DNA of 64,000 bases, from the NCBI RefSeq assembly GCF_031846585.1, contig NZ_JAVRHK010000010.1, forward strand, positions 116,707 through 180,706, written 5' to 3'. Position numbers and translations under genes: made by a program. This document shows positions 1 to 7,082 of the stretch, piece by piece (the first letter of the stretch is position 1; every line of letters starts with the position of its first letter). The notes below the pieces were generated by a model, which saw nothing but the letters and a program-made list of their open reading frames with translations, made no database searches and had not been told where the DNA came from. Origin of the DNA: Autumnicola musiva. GTDB taxonomy: Bacteria; Bacteroidota; Bacteroidia; Flavobacteriales; Flavobacteriaceae.

Positions 1-292
1 CGCTCCCACCCCCAATACCAACTATACTATCAGCGTCATAAGATCTGGCATTTTCAAGAATTGTTTCAAATTCGGAAAAACTTGGTTCTTGTTGTATTGA
101 TTTATCTACATATATTTCAATCCCCTCCTGTTTTAATTTTTTTATACTTTCGTCAAGCAGATCTTCAACATGCTCAGTAATGAGCATATACAATCGGCGA
201 TTTCCCGTCATCAAATAATCCTCTACAAAAATCTTTAAGGCATCATCTCCAAAAGATACTTTAGCGGGATTGAGTAAATTTATTGTTCTCAT
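1..292 (-). CDS. Iron-containing alcohol dehydrogenase, N-terminal part (runs off window)
   Basis: Reading the minus strand from an ATG at 292 gives 97 codons open to the window edge. The fragment starts MRTINLLNPAKVSFGDDALK and ends in GIGGGS, the NAD-binding glycine motif of the Fe-dependent (type III) alcohol dehydrogenases. Family members include lactaldehyde reductase FucO and 1,3-propanediol dehydrogenase. It is the last visible gene of the rhamnosidase operon, 39 bp after rhaT. Inference: reduction of L-lactaldehyde, the three-carbon product of deoxysugar aldol cleavage, to 1,2-propanediol. Metal ligands lie outside the window, so the substrate is not determined. Confidence 0.8.
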   Translation of the reverse strand, partial: MRTINLLNPAKVSFGDDALKIFVEDYLMTGNRRLYMLITEHVEDLLDESIKKLKQEGIEIYVDKSIQQEPSFSEFETILENARSYDADSIVGIGGGS

Positions 293-331
293 TACATAAA
301 ATTTATTGTTTCTTCTAATTAAATTATTTCA

Positions 332-1369
332 TCAAGCTGAAACTGAATTTCCTATTGTTAATGAAAGTACTGCGGTGAACAAAATAAATATTGCCAGGAT
401 TAGCACCAAAATAGTTTTCCTTTTTGCCTGCACCCATTCTTTTAATGCAAGACCCGCCACCATACTAAAAAGTACCAGCATAATCATATGAATTGCCCAG
501 CTCGTAAATTTGTAATCACCCATACGCACATGGCCCAACCCGTAAAAGAAAAACTGGGAATACCAGAGCATTCCGGTGATGGCGGCAAGAATATAATTCA
601 TAGTCAATGGTGTGGCCTTGACGGGATTATATTCTTTCCAGGTCTTATTCTTGTTATGAAGGAAAATGCAATAAATGGCAGTAGTTAAAAAGGCACCCGT
701 ATTGGAAAAAATATAGACCACATTGGTCTGGAAATTCCTCGCTCCATGTTCATAAGCGATATCGGCGATTGGCTGACCCTGATCTATCGCAAAACCATAT
801 AAAGCCGAAAGCACACCGGCCAGAATACAAAGGGGCAAACCTTTTGCAATTGAGAAATTTGGATCTATTTTCCCGAGATATTTTGCAAGATCCAGTTCTT
901 TAAATCTTCCGGCAAGTCCGCATAAAGCTATACCAATTACACCAAGAATCATCCCCAGGATGATATATTCAGATCCTGATTGAGATAAAACCTCTCCCAA
1001 TTCACCCTTAACAAGGGGGGGTAATAATGTTCCTATTACACAAGATAATCCTATAGAAATCGCATAGGTAAGTGAAAATCCCATATACTTTATAGCCAAC
1101 CCAAAAGCTGTCCCTCCAATTCCATATGCGGCGCCAAGAGCAAATGCTTTCCACATAGCATCGGTGGGAGCCTCGCGCAAAACACTACCAAGTTCCGGAA
1201 TCGTAATCCAAGCCACCAAAAGCGGGAGGAGAAACCAACAGATAAAAGCCTGGGCCAGCCAATATGTTTGCCAGGACCAGTTTATAACCTTTTTTTGCGG
1301 GGTATAACATAACGCAGCGAAAGCGGCTCCTACAGCATGAAATGCCACTCCTCCAATTACACTCATCAA
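332..1369 (-). CDS. rhaT: L-rhamnose/H+ symporter RhaT
   Basis: This 345-residue inner-membrane protein has about ten hydrophobic segments and the RhaT (drug/metabolite transporter superfamily) layout. It carries the N-terminal GVAFHAVGAAFAALCYTPQK and WSWQTYWLAQAFICWFLLP signatures of the rhamnose-proton symporter. Length matches the E. coli protein (about 344). Its start overlaps the lactonase stop by 4 nt (ATGA), implying translational coupling. The alpha-L-rhamnosidase in the same operon supports L-rhamnose as the imported sugar. The exact substrate (rhamnose versus another 6-deoxyhexose) is inferred. Confidence 0.88.
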   Translation of the reverse strand: MMSVIGGVAFHAVGAAFAALCYTPQKKVINWSWQTYWLAQAFICWFLLPLLVAWITIPELGSVLREAPTDAMWKAFALGAAYGIGGTAFGLAIKYMGFSLTYAISIGLSCVIGTLLPPLVKGELGEVLSQSGSEYIILGMILGVIGIALCGLAGRFKELDLAKYLGKIDPNFSIAKGLPLCILAGVLSALYGFAIDQGQPIADIAYEHGARNFQTNVVYIFSNTGAFLTTAIYCIFLHNKNKTWKEYNPVKATPLTMNYILAAITGMLWYSQFFFYGLGHVRMGDYKFTSWAIHMIMLVLFSMVAGLALKEWVQAKRKTILVLILAIFILFTAVLSLTIGNSVSA

Positions 1370-2226
1370 GTATTAAGATTTAAATTATAAAATTGATTAG
1401 CATTACTGAAGGAAACCATTTCCATTTCCTTTTCAGTTAAAAACACTTTCAGCGTTTCTACGTATTGGTTCCAGGTATAAGAATATGTTCCAGCCAGTAA
1501 GGAAACAGGCCAGTCTCCACCGAGAAAACAGCGCCCTTTCCCGAATTTCTGAAAGGTAAAATCTATGTAATCCCTGATTTCATTTTCACCCCAGCTTCCC
1601 GGTTTTCCGGAAGTGGTTCCCAAACCTGAAATTTTCATGTGAAAATTGGGGTTTTCTGAAGCTATTTCCATTAACCTGCCCCATTTCCCAAATTTAAGAT
1701 TATCCTGAATAGGTGGCTGATTTAAATGATCGAAGACCATTCTTAGACCGGGAACTTTTTTCGAAACTTCAATGGCGGTTTCAATATGTTCGGGAAGTAC
1801 TCCTACCAGATCAAAAGGAAGATCATGATTAGCCAATACTTGTAAACTTTCGAGTACTTTTTCCTGTAGTAGCCATTTTGGATCTTTTTCATCATGAATA
1901 AGATGTCGCACACCTTTGAAGTATTTATTTTTTAGATATTTTTCTTCTAAAGAAATTTCACATTCTTTAGGATCCTGAAGGGGCAGCCAGCCTACAACTC
2001 CCTTAATCCAGTTGCTTTCTTCAGCAACTTTCAGCATCCAGTCGGTATCCTGAAAGTTATTAGCCGCCTGTACCAATACACCATATTTTACATTGGTTTT
2101 TTGCCTTTCAGGTTCCAGTTCTTCAATAGAATAAGTTTTATTTAGAATGGATGCATCACCTTCCAGCCAGGCATATCGGGCTTTCTCCAAATCCCATATA
2201 TGTATATGCGTATCGATAATTTTCAT
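1366..2226 (-). CDS. Amidohydrolase-family sugar lactonase (L-fucono-/L-rhamnono-lactonase type)
   Basis: A cytosolic 286-residue protein of the amidohydrolase-2 (COG3618) family. The N-terminal DTHIHIWD is the metal-binding HxH strand, FDHLNQPP near the middle and LGGDWPVS near the C terminus are further family signatures. Characterised relatives open L-fucono-1,4-lactone or L-rhamnono-lactone to the aldonate. It overlaps rhaT by 4 nt and follows the CoA-transferase gene after 3 nt. With the enolase-superfamily dehydratase (12890-13969), SDR (37577-38356) and FAH hydrolase (36704-37567), it completes most of a non-phosphorylative deoxysugar pathway. Other amidohydrolase substrates are possible. 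Confidence 0.75.
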   Translation of the reverse strand: MKIIDTHIHIWDLEKARYAWLEGDASILNKTYSIEELEPERQKTNVKYGVLVQAANNFQDTDWMLKVAEESNWIKGVVGWLPLQDPKECEISLEEKYLKNKYFKGVRHLIHDEKDPKWLLQEKVLESLQVLANHDLPFDLVGVLPEHIETAIEVSKKVPGLRMVFDHLNQPPIQDNLKFGKWGRLMEIASENPNFHMKISGLGTTSGKPGSWGENEIRDYIDFTFQKFGKGRCFLGGDWPVSLLAGTYSYTWNQYVETLKVFLTEKEMEMVSFSNANQFYNLNLNT

Positions 2227-2229
2227 TTT

Positions 2230-3378
2230 CTAATTTTTTAAACCAAATTCCACAACAATGGCATCATTATGTTCACCCAAAAATGGCGCACCTCGTTCTG
2301 AATTCAGCTTCATCCCATTAATTCTTACGGGGCAACGGGTAGTTTTTATTTGTTGCCCTTTACTGGTGTTTACCGTCATCTCCATTTCTAATACCTTATA
2401 GCCCTCCTCAACGGTAAGCTCTTCGATATTTAAAACTTTTGCGCACCATATATCCGCCGGTTCCAGAATATTAAGCCAATAACTTGTTTTCTGATTTTTT
2501 AGATGATCTGCCAGGATTTTTTTGATTGCATCTCTCTGTTTAAACCAATTTTTAGGATTATCATATTTTAATAATGGGGAACAACTAAGTAGTTCTGCAA
2601 GTTTTGGTATACTTCCCATCGCCAAAGCTAAAAACCCATCTGTGGTTTCGTAAACTCCATATGGAGCTGCGATATAAGAATGCGCATGATTTTTCTCACT
2701 TCTTTCGGGTAATTCTTCTCCGTCATTTAGAAAGGTGGTAAAAACTTCAAATTGAAATTCCAGTGCCGATTCCAGCATACTTACCTGTACCAGGCTTCCT
2801 TGTCCCGTAGCATCCCGTTTTACAAGTGCTGCTAAAATTCCCTGGGCTAGATGCGTTCCCGCAAGAATATCTACCACACTTATTCCCATAGGAGTGGGAA
2901 GTTTAGTACTCTCCCCATTTAAATATGGTAAACCTGAAAGGGATTGTAGTAACAAATCCTGTCCAGGTAAATCCTTCCATTCTCCTTCTTCACCATACCC
3001 ACTAATTCCTGCATAAATAATTTCCGGGTTGAGCTTTTGAACTTTTTCATAAGAAAAACCCAGCCGATCCATCACCCCGGGACGAAAATTGTGCATTACC
3101 ACATCGGCTTTTTTTATTAGTTCTAAAACCTGATGTTTATCTCTTTCATCTTTAAGATTGGCAGAAAAACTCTCCTTATTCCTATTAATGGTATGAAAGA
3201 GTGTAGATTCATTGGCAACTTCAATTTCTGAAACGTACAATTGCCGGCAAATATCACCGGTTCCTGTCTTTTCGATTTTAATCACCCTGGCACCAAAATC
3301 GGCTAAACGCAGACTCGCAGAAGGTCCTGATAAGAATTGCGAAAAATCAACGACGGTTATTCCTTCCAACAATTTCAT
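2230..3378 (-). CDS. Class III CoA-transferase (CaiB/BaiF family), copy 1
   Basis: A 382-residue protein with the family III N terminus (LLEGITVVDFSQFLSGPSAS, LRLADFGARVIKIE) and the NRNKESFSANLK and HNFRPGVMDRLG motifs. VVDILAG at about residue 170 contains the Asp that forms the aspartyl-CoA thioester in formyl-CoA transferase (Asp169 there). It moves CoA between carboxylic acids in the cytosol. It overlaps the second CoA-transferase by 4 nt, and the two are recognisably paralogous along their whole length, so a heteromer or sequential use is plausible. The acid substrate is unknown. The operon suggests an acid derived from a plant cell wall sugar. Confidence 0.85.
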   Translation of the reverse strand: MKLLEGITVVDFSQFLSGPSASLRLADFGARVIKIEKTGTGDICRQLYVSEIEVANESTLFHTINRNKESFSANLKDERDKHQVLELIKKADVVMHNFRPGVMDRLGFSYEKVQKLNPEIIYAGISGYGEEGEWKDLPGQDLLLQSLSGLPYLNGESTKLPTPMGISVVDILAGTHLAQGILAALVKRDATGQGSLVQVSMLESALEFQFEVFTTFLNDGEELPERSEKNHAHSYIAAPYGVYETTDGFLALAMGSIPKLAELLSCSPLLKYDNPKNWFKQRDAIKKILADHLKNQKTSYWLNILEPADIWCAKVLNIEELTVEEGYKVLEMEMTVNTSKGQQIKTTRCPVRINGMKLNSERGAPFLGEHNDAIVVEFGLKN

Positions 3379-4544
3379 AACAGTTCTTCGTTTAATTCAA
3401 ACTCCCTTTTAATCGCTTTGGAATGTTCCCCCAAATTAGGTGCGGGAATTTCACCCCACATCACTTCACCATCAATCCTTATGGGACAACGGTTGGTTTT
3501 AATCGTTTTTTCTTCTGAAAATTTTATTTCCTGTTCAAGCTGTAGCTTTTTATATCCTTCAGAATTTTTTAACTGCTCCCAGTTTTTAAGATCTGCCGCC
3601 CAAAGTCCATTAGCTTGTAATTTTTTCATCCAAAAAGCTGAGTTCTCTTTTTTCAGAATTTCGACCAAAACAGATTTAATTTTATCTCTTTTTGAAAAAA
3701 CCATCGACTGGTCGAATTCATCTAATTCAGTACTTCCCAAAGTTTCTTTTAAATCCTTCAACGAAATCATTGCCAGAGCAATATGGCCATCATGTGTTTC
3801 ATAGATTCCATATGGAGCACCAAGCAGCGGATGTGCATTATTTACTGCCGATCGTACAGGCAGTTTTCCACTTGTAAAGTAGGTTGTAAAAATTTCAAAT
3901 TGAAAGTCTATCAGAGACTCCAGCAGACTTACTTCAATTTTCACCGCTTTGTTTTTTCTTTTTCTGTAAACTAAAGCAGCAAGAACAGCCTGCACCACCT
4001 GCGCTCCACATAAAATATCGCCAATAGCCAAACCAAATGGCGTAGGAGCATCTTCACGATCCCCACTTGCGTACATGAGCCCGCTCATTGCCTGTAATAA
4101 CAAATCCTGTCCGGGTTTCTTGGCCCAGGGCTCTTCCTTGCCGTAGCCGCTTATTTCCGCAAAAATGATTTCGGAATTGCACATTTTCGCCTGCTGAAAA
4201 TCCAGTCCTAATTTCTCCATCACACCGGGACGAAAATTATGGAGCATCACATCGGCTTTCGAGATGAGTTTTTTAATTTCTGCAAGTTCTCCTTCAGACT
4301 TTAAATTGGCAGTATAACTTTCCTTATTTCGATTGATCGTATGGAATAGCAAAGTATTTTCTTCTACCCATTGATCTTTAATTGGTAAGATTCGGCAAAG
4401 ATCACCTTTTCCGGGATTTTCAATTTTAATTACCCGTGCACCAAGATCTGCCAGGCGTAGTCCTGCCGAAGGACCCGATAGATACTGGCAAAACTCCAGA
4501 ACCAGAATCCCTTCCAAAGGTTTATTTTTATTAATTTTTGTCAT
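3375..4544 (-). CDS. Class III CoA-transferase (CaiB/BaiF family), copy 2
   Basis: A 389-residue paralogue of the neighbouring gene, sharing FCQYLSGPSAGLRLADLGAR, INRNKESYTANLK, HNFRPGVMEKLG and the catalytic Asp at about residue 176 (GDILCG). Both copies therefore look active rather than one being a degenerate partner. It overlaps copy 1 by 4 nt and the upstream solute-binding-like gene by 14 nt, so the cassette is very tightly coupled. Pairing a CaiB/BaiF enzyme with a MaoC hydratase is known from itaconate degradation (Ict and Ich). No citramalyl-CoA lyase gene is visible here, so that pathway cannot be assigned. Confidence 0.85.
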   Translation of the reverse strand: MTKINKNKPLEGILVLEFCQYLSGPSAGLRLADLGARVIKIENPGKGDLCRILPIKDQWVEENTLLFHTINRNKESYTANLKSEGELAEIKKLISKADVMLHNFRPGVMEKLGLDFQQAKMCNSEIIFAEISGYGKEEPWAKKPGQDLLLQAMSGLMYASGDREDAPTPFGLAIGDILCGAQVVQAVLAALVYRKRKNKAVKIEVSLLESLIDFQFEIFTTYFTSGKLPVRSAVNNAHPLLGAPYGIYETHDGHIALAMISLKDLKETLGSTELDEFDQSMVFSKRDKIKSVLVEILKKENSAFWMKKLQANGLWAADLKNWEQLKNSEGYKKLQLEQEIKFSEEKTIKTNRCPIRIDGEVMWGEIPAPNLGEHSKAIKREFELNEELL

Positions 4545-5697
4545 TCTTCAATTTCAGACTTTCGAGATAGATTTTATTCATTTTATCAAGAGCTTCTTTT
4601 GCTTTTATTTTTCCTAATAAAAAATCCTGAACAGGATCTCCGGCATGATCCTGAAAATACAGATAGCCGTTATAACGAGGGCGTAAATAAGAATCGTCCA
4701 GTGATTTCAAAGATTCTTTAAAACAATTATTATTTAAAACATTATTCTGCTCGTCCAGCCATGCATTTCGATGCCCGGGCTGTCCGCCATGCATAACAAA
4801 TTCGGTTGTTTGATAATTTTCAGAAGCGACCATTTCAGCAAATTCCAGGGCTTCATTTTTATGTTTACTAAAGGCAGAAACAGATAAGCCTGTACCACCG
4901 AGCGTGCTTCTTAAAGATTTCCCATTGAATTTTACGAGGTCGCCATAATGCAGCTGATAATCTGCATATCCGCGCCGGGTATAATTAGAGTAGCCATACG
5001 CAAAGGGACAATACCAGAAATCATTTGAACTGGACATCATTTCAGCCACTTTTATGGGATTTGCTTTAAACATCCTTTTATCAAGCAGGGAATAAAATTC
5101 TTCCATCGTCTCGAAGGCTTTTAAGGCCGTCTCTTCGCTAATAACTTCCTCTTCAGACCTAAAAGGAACTTCCCCATGAACCTGACAGAACATGTAAAAA
5201 TTCATAAGCAGGTCAATAGGAATTGCCGGAGCCGCCACTTTACCTTTTTTTGCAAGATCAAGAACCTCATCCCAGGTTTCAGGAATTCTAGTTTGATTTT
5301 CATCGAGCAAATCTTTTCGGAAACTGGGAACCGGAGCAGCAGCATCTACTGCTAAAGCCCATTGATGGCCGCCATAATTATAACTGTCATGCGAACCTCC
5401 AACCTGGTTCTCTTTCTGGTTTTTTATATATTCCTCTGAAAGATGCTCATCAAGTGGAAGCACACAATTCGTAACTGCTGCGCAACCTACCCAGGGATGA
5501 TCTATTATAAGCAAATCATAACTTTCGGTAAGTTTTTCAATGGGATAATCGGCAAATTCCTGCAGGGTTCTTTGCCGCCACTCGATATGAACATCAGGAT
5601 ACAATTCCCGAAATCTTTGAGCGCAGGCTTGCAGTGGTACAAGTCCGCGGGTATGTCCCCAGGTAATGCCTTTTAAAATTTTTGGAGAACTGGACAT
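4531..5697 (-). CDS. Family-1 solute-binding-protein-like protein without signal peptide
   Basis: A 388-residue protein resembling ABC sugar-binding proteins (SBP family 1): ITWGHTRG, AQRFRELYPDVHIEW, SYDLLIIDHPW, IPETWDEVLDLAKKG and a C-terminal LGGTGLSVSAFSKHKNEAL segment. The ATG at 5697 is preferred over the upstream ATG at 5736 because it overlaps the MaoC stop as TAATG. Neither start gives a signal peptide or lipobox, and no ABC permease or ATPase lies in this operon. It therefore looks like a binding protein retained in the cytosol, sitting between a MaoC hydratase and two CoA-transferases. It might act as a sensor, chaperone or enzyme subunit. Function unknown. Confidence 0.7.
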   Translation of the reverse strand: MSSSPKILKGITWGHTRGLVPLQACAQRFRELYPDVHIEWRQRTLQEFADYPIEKLTESYDLLIIDHPWVGCAAVTNCVLPLDEHLSEEYIKNQKENQVGGSHDSYNYGGHQWALAVDAAAPVPSFRKDLLDENQTRIPETWDEVLDLAKKGKVAAPAIPIDLLMNFYMFCQVHGEVPFRSEEEVISEETALKAFETMEEFYSLLDKRMFKANPIKVAEMMSSSNDFWYCPFAYGYSNYTRRGYADYQLHYGDLVKFNGKSLRSTLGGTGLSVSAFSKHKNEALEFAEMVASENYQTTEFVMHGGQPGHRNAWLDEQNNVLNNNCFKESLKSLDDSYLRPRYNGYLYFQDHAGDPVQDFLLGKIKAKEALDKMNKIYLESLKLKNDKN

Positions 5698-6140
5698 TAT
5701 ACTTCTTTCTTTTCGGTTAATAATAAATGCTCGCAAAGCATCACTAACTCTTCATCCTGATTAAAAACCTCGATTTTCTCGGTAACCAGACCAAATTGAG
5801 GTTTTTTGTGATCCTTTTTATCTGAAATACTGATCTTTACTTTAATGGTATCACCAATAAAAACCGGTTTTGTAAAGCGAAGTCGTTCATAACCATAAGT
5901 CATAGCTACTTCATTGATTACGTTGGCCGTCATTCCTATTGCTACGGAAAAAATTAATGTTCCATGAGCAATTCTCTTTTTAAACGGTTGCGTTTTACAC
6001 CATTCTTCATCCATATGATGTGGAAAAAAATCCCCGGTCTGCCCGGCATGCATCACAATATCAGTCTCAGTTATAGTGCGGCCTATTGTAATTCGCTCAT
6101 CGCCGACTTCAAATTCTTCGTAATATTTCTTTATAAACAT
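5697..6140 (-). CDS. MaoC-like hotdog-fold acyl-CoA hydratase/dehydratase
   Basis: A 147-residue single hotdog domain. Residues about 27-45 carry TETDIVMHAGQTGDFFPHHM, the MaoC/R-hydratase catalytic Asp-His motif (GDxxPxH). The usual Asn of GDxNP is Phe here. RIAHGTLIFSVAIGM and FTKPVFIGDTIKVK are standard family segments. The expected reaction is reversible hydration of a trans-2-enoyl-CoA in the cytosol. Its stop overlaps the next start by 1 nt. As the only acyl-CoA-modifying enzyme in view besides the two CoA-transferases, it probably acts on their product. The substrate is not determined. Confidence 0.82.
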   Translation of the reverse strand: MFIKKYYEEFEVGDERITIGRTITETDIVMHAGQTGDFFPHHMDEEWCKTQPFKKRIAHGTLIFSVAIGMTANVINEVAMTYGYERLRFTKPVFIGDTIKVKISISDKKDHKKPQFGLVTEKIEVFNQDEELVMLCEHLLLTEKKEV

Positions 6141-6188
6141 GTGTACATTTTTAATAAGGAATTTTTACATTTTTCGTTCTAATAAGCA

Positions 6189-7061
6189 TTAGCTATTGTT
6201 CCTATTTTTGGCTTCTCTCCAGCAATCTCGAACAATTTCTTTATAAAGAATGGCTTGTTGCCAGCGATCACCTTCTTCAACTTCTTTTAATTCGTTATTC
6301 AATTGAGTTCGGGCATAAAAAATTTCAGCCTGTAGCAATTCCACCGTAAAGGAAAGAAAGTCACCTGGCTGAGCAGATTTTAAAAAGCCTTCAAAAGATC
6401 TTGTCCACATCTCATTAAAATGTCCTACATATTCTTTTGAGTCATCTTCTATGTTTACCTGAATACATCCAGGATTTCCAATACGCCCATGCATAAATCG
6501 AACTCTGTCAAAAACAGGCTGAATGAAGTCCCATTTCATTTCAATACCACCATATACCATTTCCTGTCCTGTGTACCAGTGAGAAAAGTCGCCGTTAAAC
6601 CTGATTTCAGGAAAACGTTTAATTAATTCAACGGTTCTTTGCATATCCTGAGTAATAGTTGCTCTATGAGTTTCCAGGTAAAGCGGGAAATTTTCAGTCG
6701 TAGATTTATTCAGGATATATTCCACTAAATTATCAACTTCAGCGTCAGACTCTAATCCCCATCCGGCATGCAGACTGGCGCAATCATAGCCTTCCTCTTT
6801 CCATCTCGGAAGTAATTCGTCTAAGTCACCAACATTATTTATTCTTGCATGTGCGGTATAATTAAGCCCAAGAGTACTGCAGATAGCCGGATCTCCATCC
6901 TGAATTCCAGCAAATCCCGCGTTCTTTATTGCGTTATGTTTTTTAAGATCATCTCCCCTCGGTCCTTCTGAAAATTCCGGAAGGTCTTCGCAGCCCAGAT
7001 AATTCATATCCACTCTTAAATAAGGCTCATTCCCCTTACCATCATTAGTATTTTTTATCAT
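6189..7061 (-). CDS. TIM-barrel sugar isomerase/epimerase-like protein
   Basis: A cytosolic 290-residue protein of the xylose-isomerase-like/AP-endonuclease-2 barrel superfamily. Candidate metal ligands occur in the expected order: YLETHRAT (Glu), RFNGDFSHWY (Asp and His), FMHGRIGNPG (His) and FTVEL (Glu). Such proteins isomerise or epimerise free or phosphorylated sugars, and some are dehydratases. It is the second gene of the operon, 21 bp after the GH78 gene and 48 bp before maoC. That position suggests it acts early on the released sugar or acid. The family is too broad for a substrate assignment. Confidence 0.72.
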   Translation of the reverse strand: MIKNTNDGKGNEPYLRVDMNYLGCEDLPEFSEGPRGDDLKKHNAIKNAGFAGIQDGDPAICSTLGLNYTAHARINNVGDLDELLPRWKEEGYDCASLHAGWGLESDAEVDNLVEYILNKSTTENFPLYLETHRATITQDMQRTVELIKRFPEIRFNGDFSHWYTGQEMVYGGIEMKWDFIQPVFDRVRFMHGRIGNPGCIQVNIEDDSKEYVGHFNEMWTRSFEGFLKSAQPGDFLSFTVELLQAEIFYARTQLNNELKEVEEGDRWQQAILYKEIVRDCWREAKNRNNS

Positions 7062-7082
7062 AGAAAAATATTCATTTTAGTT

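Noticed and set aside
3337..3804. 155-codon plus-strand open frame
   Set aside because: Lies wholly antisense to the two CoA-transferase genes, has no domain-like sequence and no upstream signals; a shadow frame.
5698..5736. Upstream start of the solute-binding-like protein
   Set aside because: Would overlap the MaoC gene by 40 nt and adds only a polar RAFIINRKERSI segment; the TAATG start is more economical.
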